A stretch of 64,000 nt of DNA from the NCBI GenBank assembly GCA_903772945.1, contig CAICTM010000144.1, positions 1-64,000 on the forward strand, written 5' to 3'. The first letter of the stretch is position 1. Each line of letters begins with the position of its first letter. The position numbers were made by a program, and so were the translations under genes. Below are positions 29,548-40,304 of this stretch, piece by piece. The stretch comes from Seminavis robusta. Lineage: Eukaryota; Bacillariophyta; Bacillariophyceae; Naviculales; Naviculaceae. The notes below the pieces were generated by a model. The model was not told the origin of the DNA, did not search any database, and saw only the letters and a list, made by a program, of their open reading frames with translations.

Positions 29548-32500
29548 ATGAAGATAACAAGCAAGACGATCCAGAAGCGACGTGGATGCTCTCCTGGAAA
29601 GAGCAAGACCAGCCATGAAGACCTCTTGGCAGTGATTGAAGACCCATCAAAGTCCCAAGCCCAAGAGGTGATTGGAATCTTGGTGGAATATGCCGCCCAA
29701 TTGAAAGATTTCAATCTCAAGTACAAAGCCGCTGATACCGGTACCAACAAGAAAATGGAAGTGTCACCCAGTCTCCTGGATCAACGAATGGAGAAACTCT
29801 GGGAGGACCGCGAGAAATGCATCCGTCGTTTGGAAATTCTAAAAGACAAGAAAGAAAAGCTGCAGGTGTTGCTCAAAGAGCTAAAGCCAATATCCAAAAA
29901 AGTGAATCGCCTGTGTCGTGTCGCCAAGGAAGACGAGGAATTTGCTCAGTGCCTTCGCATGGTCGTTGCGTCCAATTGGGTGATCCTTCAAGACTTGATA
30001 TTGGAAGGGCACAGAACAAATCCAAAACTGTTGCTCAATACCGTTAGTGATGTGGTTGACGAAAACCTGAGAGAAAAGCAAAAGCTCTTGTTGTGCTGGC
30101 AGGAAACATATCTGGGCGATGGTGTGCTGGATATGACAGTTCTTGAAAACGAGACGCCAGAGAGCAGCGACAACCAGTGGGTTCCTTTGGATGCCAAGGA
30201 AGCTCGTGGCTGTGATAGTTTGACTGATTTGGCTGGCAATGGAGAGGTTGAGTTTGCCGCTATCAACAGCGCCACGGACATTTGTGACACCTGTGGTTGG
30301 CGCATTGGCTTTTCAGACCCAAGGTGGCGTTGCACGGTATGTCTCCAGACTCAATGTGACAGCTGTCACCGCCACTTTTGTGAGAATTTCCATGGTCAAC
30401 ACATTGACAAGGTCCAAAATGGCAAGTTGGGGATGGTATTGGAAAAGATCCATCCCTCCATGGCTCGATTGGAGGCATCTTCGTGCCAGAGTCTGGCAGA
30501 AGCCATGTACACCATTCTAGACAAATGGGGTGATCGACCTGCATTCTGTGTCTATCCTGACAAGGGGCGCCATCCGTCGTGGTTATCGTACCGCCAAGTG
30601 TTGAATGCAGCATTGAAACGGGTCACAAAGCTCCGCGAGCTCCAATGCAATCAAGTTGCCCTGTGCTTCCCGGCTGCATCGATTGACTTTTACCTGTGGG
30701 ATATTGCTTGCATAATGGCGGGAATCATCACAATTGGCATCCCTTGTCCGCCCCCTGCCGTGGAAGATTGGCCAGACTCGGTGGGTTGTGTGGTGTGCTC
30801 CGGGGCCACACAGAAAAGGTACAACGACAGGATTCCGTCCAAGGCCTGCTGGATCGATGCTTCCTCTGCCGACGACTTGGCCCCTTTCGATGCTTCGAGA
30901 CTCGTCCAACGAAACAAACCTGACCCAGAAGATTCCATCTGCACCATATTCTTTACAAGCGGAACCACAGGAAAGCCAAAACTGGTCCCAGAAACAAGGC
31001 GTAGGTTCAAAGACGACAATTTCAATTCGTCCTTTGTACGGGGCAGGCTCGAATGCTCGGTGAGCTTCCTTCCGCCTTGCTGGGGAACTGACCGTCACAT
31101 AATCTACTGGTCGGTTGCTTTCGGAAATCGAGTGGGCTTTGCGCCACAAAGTCCCACCATGCCACAGCTCGTCGAAGCCATGGAAATGTACAAACCCACC
31201 TGGATGGTGATCCCGCCCACAGTGGCGCAGTTCCTATGCTCTCTGGGTGGCGGCGACAACCAACCGCCGTCTTTGGGTGGAAACATCGAGTTTCTCTCTG
31301 TGGGAGGCGGTCCCACGTCGCAAGGCATGCTTCGGGGTCTGAGAGACATCTATGGCATCAAAGACGTGAGGGAGGGATACGGGTCCACAGAGGTCGGAGG
31401 AATCGCGTCCAATGGGTGGTTTCACCTCGATATCCTGAAAAGCGTTAGGATTAGAGACCCCAATCATCCCAGCGACCAGGAGGGTGGTTGGTTGGACAAA
31501 CGAAAAGAAGGCGTTGTTGGAGAGCTCTGGATTGGAGATATCAACACCAGCGACATTGTGGAAGTGACGAGTTGGGGACAGCATGTGAGAGTCATTGGGA
31601 GGTCCAAGGATGCCGGAACCTTCAAACTGGAGAATGGGAAATGGTGCGCCCTAATCGATATTGAAGACGAGATTACACGTTCATGCTGCCCCGAGCTGTT
31701 TGACGAAGTTATGGTTTGGGTCAACCACAAAGGAACGCTAGTCATGTTGGGCTCCAGGGCAGCTCCTCGTTGGGGTAGCGCTGGGGCTGACAGAAAGAGT
31801 CTTCTGCAAGAAACCATCAAACGAACAAATCTGAATCATGAGAAGAGACCCAAAGCTTTGCTTCTGACCAATGAGCCCCTTCCCAAGACTGTCACGCTCA
31901 AGGTTCAACGAGGCAAGGTAATCCAACAGTTTCAGCAAGTGGCGAATTCCTTGGAACTGAACAGCCCCAGCCTGTCAGAGGACAATGAGGACGTCCCGGC
32001 TCAGGATGTGGCGGATATTGCTGCTCTTGTTTTGGGTGGACCCGTTGATAGTTCCAAATCCTTTATGGAAAATGGCGGAGACTCGATGACGGCTGTACTA
32101 TGGTTCAAAGAAATTGAAAGGCGGCTAGGGAAAGAGGCAGTATCGGATTGGCGCGCACTGCTTGACAATCCACTGGAATGCCAAGGCGCCCCTATTGACA
32201 AAACGGAGGAAGAGGAAGTTACGGTCGAGCCTCCCGCGGCTGTGGACTCCACTGCAGATTCCATCCTTCTGACTGGTGCCACAGGATTCTTTGGCAAGCA
32301 CGTTTTGCAGGCGATTCTGCGCAAGCACGAGGACGTTGTGGTAGTTTGCCTTGTCCGAGAAGCCTCCGTGTCGGCGATAGAAGCATCTCGGCGCGTGTTG
32401 GTCGTCACCAGTGTACCAAAGGAGAGGAAGTATTGGTATGTGATCCATCTGGCGGCAAACGTCAATCATGTTTTGGGTTACAGAGCCCTCAAGGCGGACA

Positions 32501-33054
32501 ATGTTGACATGACTGAATACCTGCTGCGCCTTCGTGTGGCGCCCATGATCTACTGCTCGAGCATGAGCACCAGGGAAGGAACCGCACCGTTCCCCGATGG
32601 TTACACGCAATCCAAATGGGTGAGCGAGCAAATGGTACTGCGCAGCGGGGGCAAATGCTTTTGGCCTCCTCTTCTCGTTTGGGGCAATCGCCGCGACTGG
32701 CTGACTCGACTGCTGCAGCATAGCCTGCGGACGGGGTACTACCCATCTGACCTGGGCTTTGTGGTTGCATGTCCGGTGGATGTTGCAGCCCGGGACTTGG
32801 TGGAAGGGCGTCCTTGCTCTGCCTGGGATTTGGATCTGTCCGAGCTCTTTCTGCGGCTTCGTGTGGAAACGGGGACTCTCCAACCCTTGCCGCTGACATC
32901 GTTTGTCGAGGAGTTGCAGAAAGACCAGGAGAGCCCAGCATATCCCATCCTGCCGTTGCTACGCGGCAAAGCCATGGTTGGCAACACCAGAACACGTTCT
33001 TTGCAACCATTAGAGATTGATGCGAAACTGGTTCTGTCTTCGTTGCATGGATGA
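29548..33054 (+). CDS. Coiled-coil/ZZ zinc finger fused to adenylation-carrier-reductase (CAR-type) enzyme
   Basis: A single-exon protein of 1168 residues. Residues 1-235 are Lys/Glu-rich with likely coiled coils. A ZZ-type zinc finger lies at about 245-290 (C-x2-C-x12-C-x2-C-x4-C-x2-C then His/His). An AMP-forming adenylation domain follows: core FFTSGTTGKPK (about 469), YGSTEVGG (about 611), IGRSKDAG and KLENGKW, and a basic C-terminal core KVQRGK. Next is a carrier domain with phosphopantetheine site GGDSM (Ser about 845), then a reductase starting GATGFFGKH (about 910) with catalytic YTQSK (about 1019). Enzymes of this architecture activate a carboxylic acid with ATP, load it on the pantetheine arm and release it as aldehyde with NAD(P)H. 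The substrate cannot be told. The reductase is shorter than usual after its nucleotide-binding loop. A ZZ finger on such an enzyme is something I do not know from characterised cases. Confidence 0.82.
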   Translation: MKITSKTIQKRRGCSPGKSKTSHEDLLAVIEDPSKSQAQEVIGILVEYAAQLKDFNLKYKAADTGTNKKMEVSPSLLDQRMEKLWEDREKCIRRLEILKDKKEKLQVLLKELKPISKKVNRLCRVAKEDEEFAQCLRMVVASNWVILQDLILEGHRTNPKLLLNTVSDVVDENLREKQKLLLCWQETYLGDGVLDMTVLENETPESSDNQWVPLDAKEARGCDSLTDLAGNGEVEFAAINSATDICDTCGWRIGFSDPRWRCTVCLQTQCDSCHRHFCENFHGQHIDKVQNGKLGMVLEKIHPSMARLEASSCQSLAEAMYTILDKWGDRPAFCVYPDKGRHPSWLSYRQVLNAALKRVTKLRELQCNQVALCFPAASIDFYLWDIACIMAGIITIGIPCPPPAVEDWPDSVGCVVCSGATQKRYNDRIPSKACWIDASSADDLAPFDASRLVQRNKPDPEDSICTIFFTSGTTGKPKLVPETRRRFKDDNFNSSFVRGRLECSVSFLPPCWGTDRHIIYWSVAFGNRVGFAPQSPTMPQLVEAMEMYKPTWMVIPPTVAQFLCSLGGGDNQPPSLGGNIEFLSVGGGPTSQGMLRGLRDIYGIKDVREGYGSTEVGGIASNGWFHLDILKSVRIRDPNHPSDQEGGWLDKRKEGVVGELWIGDINTSDIVEVTSWGQHVRVIGRSKDAGTFKLENGKWCALIDIEDEITRSCCPELFDEVMVWVNHKGTLVMLGSRAAPRWGSAGADRKSLLQETIKRTNLNHEKRPKALLLTNEPLPKTVTLKVQRGKVIQQFQQVANSLELNSPSLSEDNEDVPAQDVADIAALVLGGPVDSSKSFMENGGDSMTAVLWFKEIERRLGKEAVSDWRALLDNPLECQGAPIDKTEEEEVTVEPPAAVDSTADSILLTGATGFFGKHVLQAILRKHEDVVVVCLVREASVSAIEASRRVLVVTSVPKERKYWYVIHLAANVNHVLGYRALKADNVDMTEYLLRLRVAPMIYCSSMSTREGTAPFPDGYTQSKWVSEQMVLRSGGKCFWPPLLVWGNRRDWLTRLLQHSLRTGYYPSDLGFVVACPVDVAARDLVEGRPCSAWDLDLSELFLRLRVETGTLQPLPLTSFVEELQKDQESPAYPILPLLRGKAMVGNTRTRSLQPLEIDAKLVLSSLHG

Positions 33055-33243
33055 GATAGTAAAGCCCACGGACTGGGGCTTCACAGAAAGTTGGTTGCCG
33101 TGCGGTGGGATAGTAATGTTTGTAATTGCTAGCTTGTGTTTCATTGAATAATGTCTTTTTGTCCTCTAAATATGTAATTTTAAGTAAATGTAATAATGTA
33201 CACACACAACACGCCTTTCCATTTTGTCAGCGTGGCTGCTTGC

Positions 33244-33777
33244 TTACTCAAAGTCAACAAAGTATCCCCAGTCGTTTCCTCTTCGGGAGTATCTGGATTG
33301 GAGATCCGTGTACTTGCTTTGCATGGGAGCAAAGTAGAAAGTATCTGCAGGTTCCATTTCTGGTTCTTCAGGTTCCATTTCAAGACCGGGAAAGAAGGGG
33401 CTTTCGTTTTGGACAACTGGTGCAAAGTGATCGAATGGCGGGAATGCCAAAGGAGCTTCTTCTTGCTGTTCCTGGTTTGCCATGGCAACCAGAGAGGCAG
33501 TCGACGCCAAGCTGCTTAGGTCTCCGGAGGATTCATGGGACAAGTAGCTGTCAGAAGAGAGGGAAGCAGTTGTCAGAGAAGGAGAGTCTTCTTCAAATTC
33601 CAGTTGAGGAATAAAGGGAGTCGCTGGCTCCTTGGTGGGTGTGGTGGAGTTCTTGCCAGATCTCTTGCTGCCGCGTTTCTTGATGAGGCTGGGGATCTTC
33701 AAGATGGCTTTGACGACGCGGGGAGTTGTGCGGGGGCTGGTGATGGCAGATGCGGAAACTTGGGTAAGGCCTGTCAT
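33244..33777 (-). CDS. Hypothetical intrinsically disordered protein
   Basis: A 177-residue frame convergent with the upstream reductase gene (190 bases between stop codons). The N-terminal third is basic with Ser/Thr/Pro (TSPRTTPRVVKAIL, KKRGSKRSGKNS), the middle is Ser-rich and acidic, and the C-terminus is rich in Phe, Pro and Glu and ends in an aromatic/acidic WGYFVDFE. No domain is recognised. Codon-like composition and a clean ATG after a plausible leader support a real gene. It resembles in style the basic/Ser-rich small protein at 53156-53556, but I see no homology. Confidence 0.5.
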   Translation of the reverse strand: MTGLTQVSASAITSPRTTPRVVKAILKIPSLIKKRGSKRSGKNSTTPTKEPATPFIPQLEFEEDSPSLTTASLSSDSYLSHESSGDLSSLASTASLVAMANQEQQEEAPLAFPPFDHFAPVVQNESPFFPGLEMEPEEPEMEPADTFYFAPMQSKYTDLQSRYSRRGNDWGYFVDFE

Positions 33778-35305
33778 TGTGGTTGTTTGGTTTTCGAATG
33801 GATGAGCTGTTGTGTTTTTGTTTTGTGTTCAGAGTTGCTGAAGATTGAAATTGTGAGATGACGATGAGGATCCGAGAGAGAAGACATGGATGATGATGGA
33901 TGAGCCATCAAAGTCATCGCAACCACCTAGCTGCCAAGGTCTTCTCGACAATCAAGGGGTATCTTTCACAACCTGTTCAGATAAACTGCAAGGTCTTGTA
34001 CTGTTCTCGAGACAAAAGTACTGAACCTATGATAGTAACCTGATGAATACCAGTGTGCTGGAGCCGTCCTTTATCCTTATCCGGCACTGCTGGTACCGTC
34101 CTTGGTCATTCGCAATTCGCAATAGCTCAAGATCCGGTTGTCGCGTCTTCCTAACGCGCTCAGCTACGAGACAGAAGATCTTGTCAGATACTTTATATCC
34201 TCCAGTTTCTTGATGCAAACCTGGTGTGGTAAAAAGAGAAAAGGCCCTTATTTCTGCCAAACCTTCAACTGCTCATTCTACAGTACGATGCAACAGAACG
34301 GCTAATGGAGGATCCTTTTATGTCCGCCAGCATCACTTTTAGAAGGAGAGAAACAGATTGGACGATTTGTTAGTTAGTTGTGATCCGCTTGCATCCAAAG
34401 ATTTACTGCATGAAGCAATGTGAGACGCCTAGCTAGCTACAGCCGTAGTAGACAGTAAACTCTCCCCCCGAAATATGCGATTTAACATGGGTTCAAAGAG
34501 ACGACAAATCAGCTCGCATGAAGTCAGAAACGAGGCAAAGAGATTCGGAAGCCTAATGATCAAGTAAAGATACTGTTAATTAAGTGTGAAGCTGTATGTA
34601 GGAATGAGGATGCAACTTCGAAACAGCATAGAGGAATCATTTAATTGTACCAGTATGCTATTCGGTACCATAAAACCGGTACGGTACGTTCTCTTGGAGC
34701 TGCTCACAATTTCCGCAAATAATTTCGGCGAGGGTGCGCCGAGTCGAGTTGGACTTACAGTCCTAGGCCATGGCAAACTCTAAGTATACCTCTCAACGGA
34801 GAAGCGTCCCGCACAGCCACGACAAATAAATTTATTGCCAGGCAAATCGCCAAACAGCAGCTGAAGGACCGGTGGAAATTCAGGGGTTCAACGCACCGGT
34901 ACCGTACCTTTTGTCGTGGTACCTTCACGGATCGGAGGCAACTTCAAGCAAGAGCATCCAGTGCCGTCATTGGAACGTCGATAATTATGAAGAGACGAGG
35001 GAGCTTTCCTTCACGCAGCCTCCCAGCGGTACCGGTACATCCCGGCACTGCTTCCACACTCTTGCTTGAGGATCCGATTTTCGGAGAGCACCTCACTGGT
35101 ATCGGGATGCCATAGGATTACCCCACTGGTATAAAGCTCACAATCAACAAGATCAATCTAAGATCAGGCCACCGGTACAACAGCGACACAAACCCAAGCT
35201 CTTGTCCATTGCATTGTTGTTCCTATTTTAGGCCTTTGCCAAGGATAGCATCTTCTCTTCATCAGCTTCTCTTGTTCTTCTCCATGTTCAGCCTCAGCCT
35301 CGGCC
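33778..35305. other. Intergenic, about 1.5 kb
   Basis: Rich in ACCGGTACC-type palindromes (near 34675, 34900, 35028 and 35171). The 3' end is the leader of the first bestrophin-like gene. No RNA gene or supported coding frame. Confidence 0.4.
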
Positions 35306-36790
35306 ATGACAGTCTCTCTCACCGATTCGTCTTCCAACGTAGACGATCCCGTGGCCTTGGAAGAGGGTCGTCTTGGAGAAAGCTCCAACAAGGGCAACAA
35401 CAACAGCCACAGCAGCAAACAAGGCAGCAGCAGCAAGCTGTCTACGTTCTTCAAAAAGACAACGTCCGTCATTGGTAACCAAGCTACCTTTCTGCGAACT
35501 GAAGATGAACACCGAGAACGACGAAGACAGTTATCGTACGAACCAACTCATCATTGGTGGGAACCACCCCTGAGAGCTTGGATACCGCAATGCAATCGAG
35601 AAATCTTGTTAATTTTGGTCGTCTACAATACGGCTGTCACGGTCTTGGCTCGCTACTCGGGCATGTGTGGAAACCCATCACACCACGAACCAGGTCATAT
35701 ATTCTGCAGCGATGATTGGATATTATTGGAAGACAAGGCATTGGTGGGCTTTGCCGTAGGCATGTTTCTCCTTTTGGCCTTTCGATCCAATCAAGCGTAT
35801 GGTAAGTCTTGATGCATGCTATGGAGTCAATCCAGATGAAGATCCCTGCCTGCTTCAGGTTGCTCACATACTCCGCTTGTTGTGCCTACAGAGCGTTTCT
35901 GGGAAGGGCGACGGCTTTGGGGTAGGACACGGGAGGTCTGCCGGGACTATGCATTGCAAGTATGTTCGGTGGTACGAGTAGAGACAGAAGACGACAAGGA
36001 AGACCGGAGAAGAGCCGTGGACTATCTCACAGCTTTTGGGGTGGCCATGAAGTTGCATCTCCGTGGCGAACGGCACATTGTCAGTGACTTGTCCGAAGGG
36101 ACCATTGGCAAGACATTGTCATTGACGTTTCAAGACATTGCCAACATTCAACAGGCCAAAAACATGCCCCTGTTCTGCTTGGATGTCCTCTCGGACTATC
36201 TCAACAAACAGCAGCTTGCAGGCAAGTTGTCTGATTACCAACTTGGTATCATCAATGTGGGGTGCCTTTCGGTCATGAGTGACACTCTTGGATCTTGTGA
36301 ACGCATTCGCAACACACCAATTCCCTTGTCCTACGTCCTGCAGCTGCGATTCTTTCTCATCTTGTGGCTGGTCCTATACCCACTCCACGTGGTTGCCTTT
36401 TATGGATGGTTCACCATTGTGTTGGCCAACTTGGTCTCCTATGCTGTGCTTGGTATAGAGTCAATGGCCAGTGAGATTGAGAATCCCTTTGGAAACGACA
36501 AGAATGACTTGGATCTGGATGAGTTCTGTCTTGGCTTTTGCGAGGATACACATGAGATCTTGCGACGCCATGAAAGTGAAGATCGGGAGATGCTCTTTGA
36601 TCGTCGTGCCATTATGGCACTGGACCAGAGGCGGGATTTCCGAACTAGTACCAGGAAACTACTGACCAGGCAGCAACCGCCTCGTCAAGTTTCTCAAACA
36701 TCGGTCATGACAGATTTCAAAGAAACAGACTGGGCTCAAAACTCATCTTGGGCTCAGCTGACAACATCCTCTAAGGAGATCTTGAGGTAG
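35306..36790 (+). CDS. Bestrophin-like anion channel (no plastid presequence), 2 exons
   Basis: Exons 35306-35801 and 35892-36790 join at GT/AG and give 464 residues. The splice restores the family signature AYERFWEGRRLWG. Membrane segments: about 96-116 (EILLILVVYNTAVTVLARY), 145-162, and a later pair around 295-340, followed by the conserved GIE...EIENPFG segment and DLDEFC acidic stretch. Bestrophin/UPF0187 proteins form pentameric chloride or bicarbonate channels. The N-terminus is Ser/Asn-rich and lacks a signal peptide, so plasma or endomembrane location is more likely than plastid. The C-terminal tail is basic then Ser/Thr-rich. The adjacent downstream gene is a second, plastid-directed bestrophin-like protein. 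Confidence 0.85.
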
Positions 36791-37450
36791 CAAAAGGCCA
36801 TGACAAGCGCCCATGCCATCCATGATGGCTGGAAGCAGCCAATCCCCAAATTGAGAGAGCAAAAGATACTCTTTGGGGTCGAGTTCCGAAAGTCCCATTA
36901 CATTCCACCTACCTGCATAACAACACACTCCTATAGCTAGCTACATGTAGCTAGCTAGAGTGCATTACATGTGATTCTAAAGATCCTTTTTGAATACGTA
37001 CTGTTTCTTGGCTTCGCCCGAATCCATCATGCATCGTCATTGGCTACTCAGCCCTATGATAGCTACGGCATCTGCTCGGTCGACCTTGCCCGTCCTTCCC
37101 AGAGAAAGTTTGACCTGGTGCTTGCGTAACACTGTCGTTGCCCAAGACTGTCTGCGATGCGTGTTGGGAACATCCGTGCTGGTGACTCGAATCTTGCACT
37201 CTCCAGAGGGACGAAGCCTACTTACCATCATTGTATTGACAATGTAGAAGATTGATGCTGCTAAGCACTCGTGATTAAGCTCTATGACGTCAGTCTAAAC
37301 AATGACGAACGAAGAAATCCAAGAGGCTACCCTGATCCACATTGAGAAAATGGAGCTGATGGCGGCACCATGAGATTTGCATTCTCTGTCCCCAACATAC
37401 AGAGCTAGCTAGAACGGCTGTGGACACAAATCTTTTTTGAAGACTACAAG
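36791..37450. other. Intergenic between the two bestrophin-like genes
   Basis: Contains an inverted CTAG cluster around 36934-36958. A minus-strand frame (37037-37231) and a plus-strand frame (36990-37247) overlap and neither is convincing. Confidence 0.4.
36934..36958. repeat. Inverted AGCTAGCTA...TAGCTAGCTAG hairpin
   Basis: Two CTAG-repeat arms around ACATGT form a near-perfect palindrome about 145 bases after the first bestrophin-like stop codon. Confidence 0.6.
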
Positions 37451-39041
37451 ATGTTTCGGTTTGCCTCTCTCTTGTTGCTGCTGAGCAGCCCTGCGGCTGT
37501 TGTGGCGTTTGCCCCCGTCAGTGGTGGCCAGGCCAAGTTTCCCACGGATTTGTCCATGGGCAACACCAAGCAACCACCCAAGTTGCCACCTATCCGTGAT
37601 ATTTCCTACGGAGAAGCGTCCCGAAAATACCGTCGTACCGTGTATACCCATGACGATTGGGTGAACCATCGATCTCCCGACCGATTCTGGCGTAACCTGA
37701 ACGCCATTTTCATCTCTGGCGTCTACAAGAACTTGTACAAGGAAGTGGGAGCCACTACTGCCGTCGCTACCTTTGTGGTGCTCTGGAATGCCTTGACGAA
37801 TGGATACGATACTCTGAGTGGAGAACACATGAATGCAATTCTCAGTCTGCCAATGCTGTCTTTGCCTTTGGCACCCTATACCTTGTCCAGTCCTTCTTTG
37901 GGTCTGCTTTTGGGTAAGTTACAGTATCTGAACACCGGCAGGCAGGATATCAAGATATTCCAAATGTACCCATGACTGATATCTTATGATCTCTTTTTGG
38001 GTTTCAGTCTTCAGGACCAACACAAGTTACCAGAGGTAGGTCACTATCTGCAACGTTGGCTCGGATCAAAGCTTTGCACGCAAAATATGTGGCCAATGAA
38101 TGATATCTCAACTAACTATACTATTGGATATCCCTGCATGTATCAATCAAAATAGGTGGGACGAAGCACGTAAAAACTGGGGAATGAACATCAACCACAC
38201 TCGTGATTTGGTCCGTATGGCAACATCCTTCTATGATCGCACCGGGAAATCTCAGGAGCAAGTAGAGAAGGACTTGAAAGCTGTCAGTTTGGCCACTTGG
38301 TCGTTTGTCCGTGCCATGAAACGTCACCTTTCTCCTCCTGCAGAGGATGAAGAAGACTTTAAACGAGAATTGTATGAACGCCTCCCAGCGGCGCAAGCAC
38401 AGGCCATCATTGATGCTGTCCACCGTCCCAACCGCGCTCTCTACGACTTGTCATTGGCCATTGAAAACTTGCCCATGCACTTTTTGAGAAAGAACCAAGT
38501 CCAATCGGCAGTAACCATCTTTGAAGATAACTTGGGATCCAGTGAACGGTTGCTGTCCTCTCCCGTGCCATTGTTTTATTCCAGGCATACCGCTCGTTTC
38601 TTGTCTCTTTGGTTGTTGCTCTTGCCTATTGGCTTGTACGAACCCTTCAAGGATTCCTGGAATCACGTTGCCATGATCCCGGCCACGGCCGCCATTTCAG
38701 TCTTTTTGTTTGGTATCGAAGAATTGGCCACACAAATGGAAGAACCCTTTACCATTCTTCCCATGCAAGCCTTTTGTGACAAGATTGGAAACTGGTGTAA
38801 CGAGATTGTCTCCTGGACACCCGGTGACAATGGAATGCCCGTCAACGAGTCCACACCAAAACACAACAATATTGCCATTGTAGATGGAGTTGCCGTTCCT
38901 GCCGATGACAAGTCCGTCGTGATGCAAATGACGGCACCTGCCAATGGACACGGTGTCAATGGAGCAGATGAAAAGTTCAGCGAACCCGTCAGCAACAATC
39001 CCAGCCGACTTCGCAAGCTGATTGGAGGACTCAACATTTAA
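37451..39041 (+). CDS. Plastid-targeted bestrophin-like anion channel, 3 exons
   Basis: Exons 37451-37913, 38008-38035 (a 28-base microexon) and 38156-39041 join to 458 residues. The N-terminus is a signal peptide ending AVVAFAPVSGG, the diatom AFAP plastid signature, so the protein should enter the plastid. The bestrophin core includes YRRTVYTHDDW, the spliced NTSYQRWDEARKNWG signature, later hydrophobic segments (about 330-385), and FGIEELATQMEEPF followed by LPMQAFCDKI. Algal thylakoid bestrophins are proposed to conduct bicarbonate or chloride into the thylakoid lumen as part of carbon concentration or charge balance; this protein is a candidate for that role by targeting and family, not by direct evidence. 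The tail is low-complexity. Confidence 0.87.
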
Positions 39042-39296
39042 AAGTACTACCAACAAATTAACTCAGCTATGAAGAAGAAGAAGAAGAAGATGGATGCACT
39101 ATCGAGGAGTCCGGTAGGTTGTGGAGAGTTTGGTCTGGCAACAGGCTACTGAACTATGTAGATGAAGAGAATAGAGAATCTGTAGTTTATGAACCTCCGG
39201 GATTGGCAAAATATCTCCGCCGAAGGCTGAGGGCCATACTATAAAAGGTAGCTTTACTTTCTGGCACGCGAGTTGTGGCGATGCTCCAATCCTGTT

Positions 39297-40304
39297 TTAT
39301 TCTGGAGGTGGAGGCAGTTCCATCTTTCCTCCGACCTGCAAATAGAATCCTGGAGGACCAGTTTGGGCACCCAACAAAGATACGAGTTCCATCGCTGTGA
39401 TCCACACTCGTTCAGGATCGTTGATGACATGGTTTGCGCGTGGTTGTGACGGTGGAAAGTGGGCAAAGGCATATATGGTTCTCCAGTGTGTGTGCCAGCT
39501 CTTCCACGAGTACGTTTCCACCGCCCCTCTCTTGGATGGATTTGTACTGGAATCTCGTGTTTGGAAACTCTTGACACTGGTCCCAACAGCAAAAAGCCCA
39601 CCGCTCACACTGAGCAAGACGCAATATTATTGAATAGTTTTTGTTCAAAATACTCCCCAAGCATCATTTCGGTGGTAATGTTCCGGATGTCCAGGTTCGA
39701 AGGCAACAAGCACGCCAAAAGTGGGGTTTTCCTCGGCATTGACAAAGAGAAAATCTACGCGTTCATCAATTTCGTGGTAAAGCAAGCACCTTACCATAGA
39801 TAGATGTGCCCTTCAGGCCCCATGTTCAAAATTTTCTTCACGCCTTCCAAAATTGAGGGGAAGTGTACACGAACCGTGTCGTCGGACAATCGAGCCCAGT
39901 TAGAATAGTGCGTTGGTGGTGCACAGCATCGCTCTGGTAGCTGGGATTCAATTCAATGCGAGCTCTCCACGAGGGGGGTAAATGAAACCATCATTTGAAA
40001 GTTTGATTTCGATGCGAGGACACACAAGACTGTAGATCGGTACTTGTAGTTGTCGTAGTCATACAAAACGACCCGACTTTGACCAATAAACCCGCCAGCA
40101 GGCGGATTGGCGATAGAGACTGACCTTCAGATGAGCAGGAAGGGTATCATGACCTTGTTTCCAGGCCAGAAAAATTAAATGCCATCTAGTCGATTGAGGA
40201 GAACACGCTCAGGGAAGAGAGAGCGGAGCGCCTCAAAACTCACATTGAAGATGCGTTCGCTGCTGGGGTCAGCCGCCGGAGGATCGTTGGTACCACTGGT
40301 CATT
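39297..40304 (-). pseudogene. Decayed minus-strand locus ending in a SnoaL/NTF2-like fragment
   Basis: The segment 39297-39617 encodes AFAHFPPSQPRANHVINDPE and GPPGFYLQVGGKMELPPPPE. These match the C-terminus of the SnoaL-like genes starting at 60478 and ending at 63310 (FAVFPPVP...DPER...TGPPGMYISIGGNM). Upstream on the same strand, protein-like pieces occur in mixed frames with stops (about 39700-39790, 39800-39905, 40000-40090), and a start-like segment MTSGTNDPPAADPSSERIFN begins at 40304. These may be parts of the same gene split by introns or belong to a different broken gene. I consider it non-functional. Confidence 0.45.
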
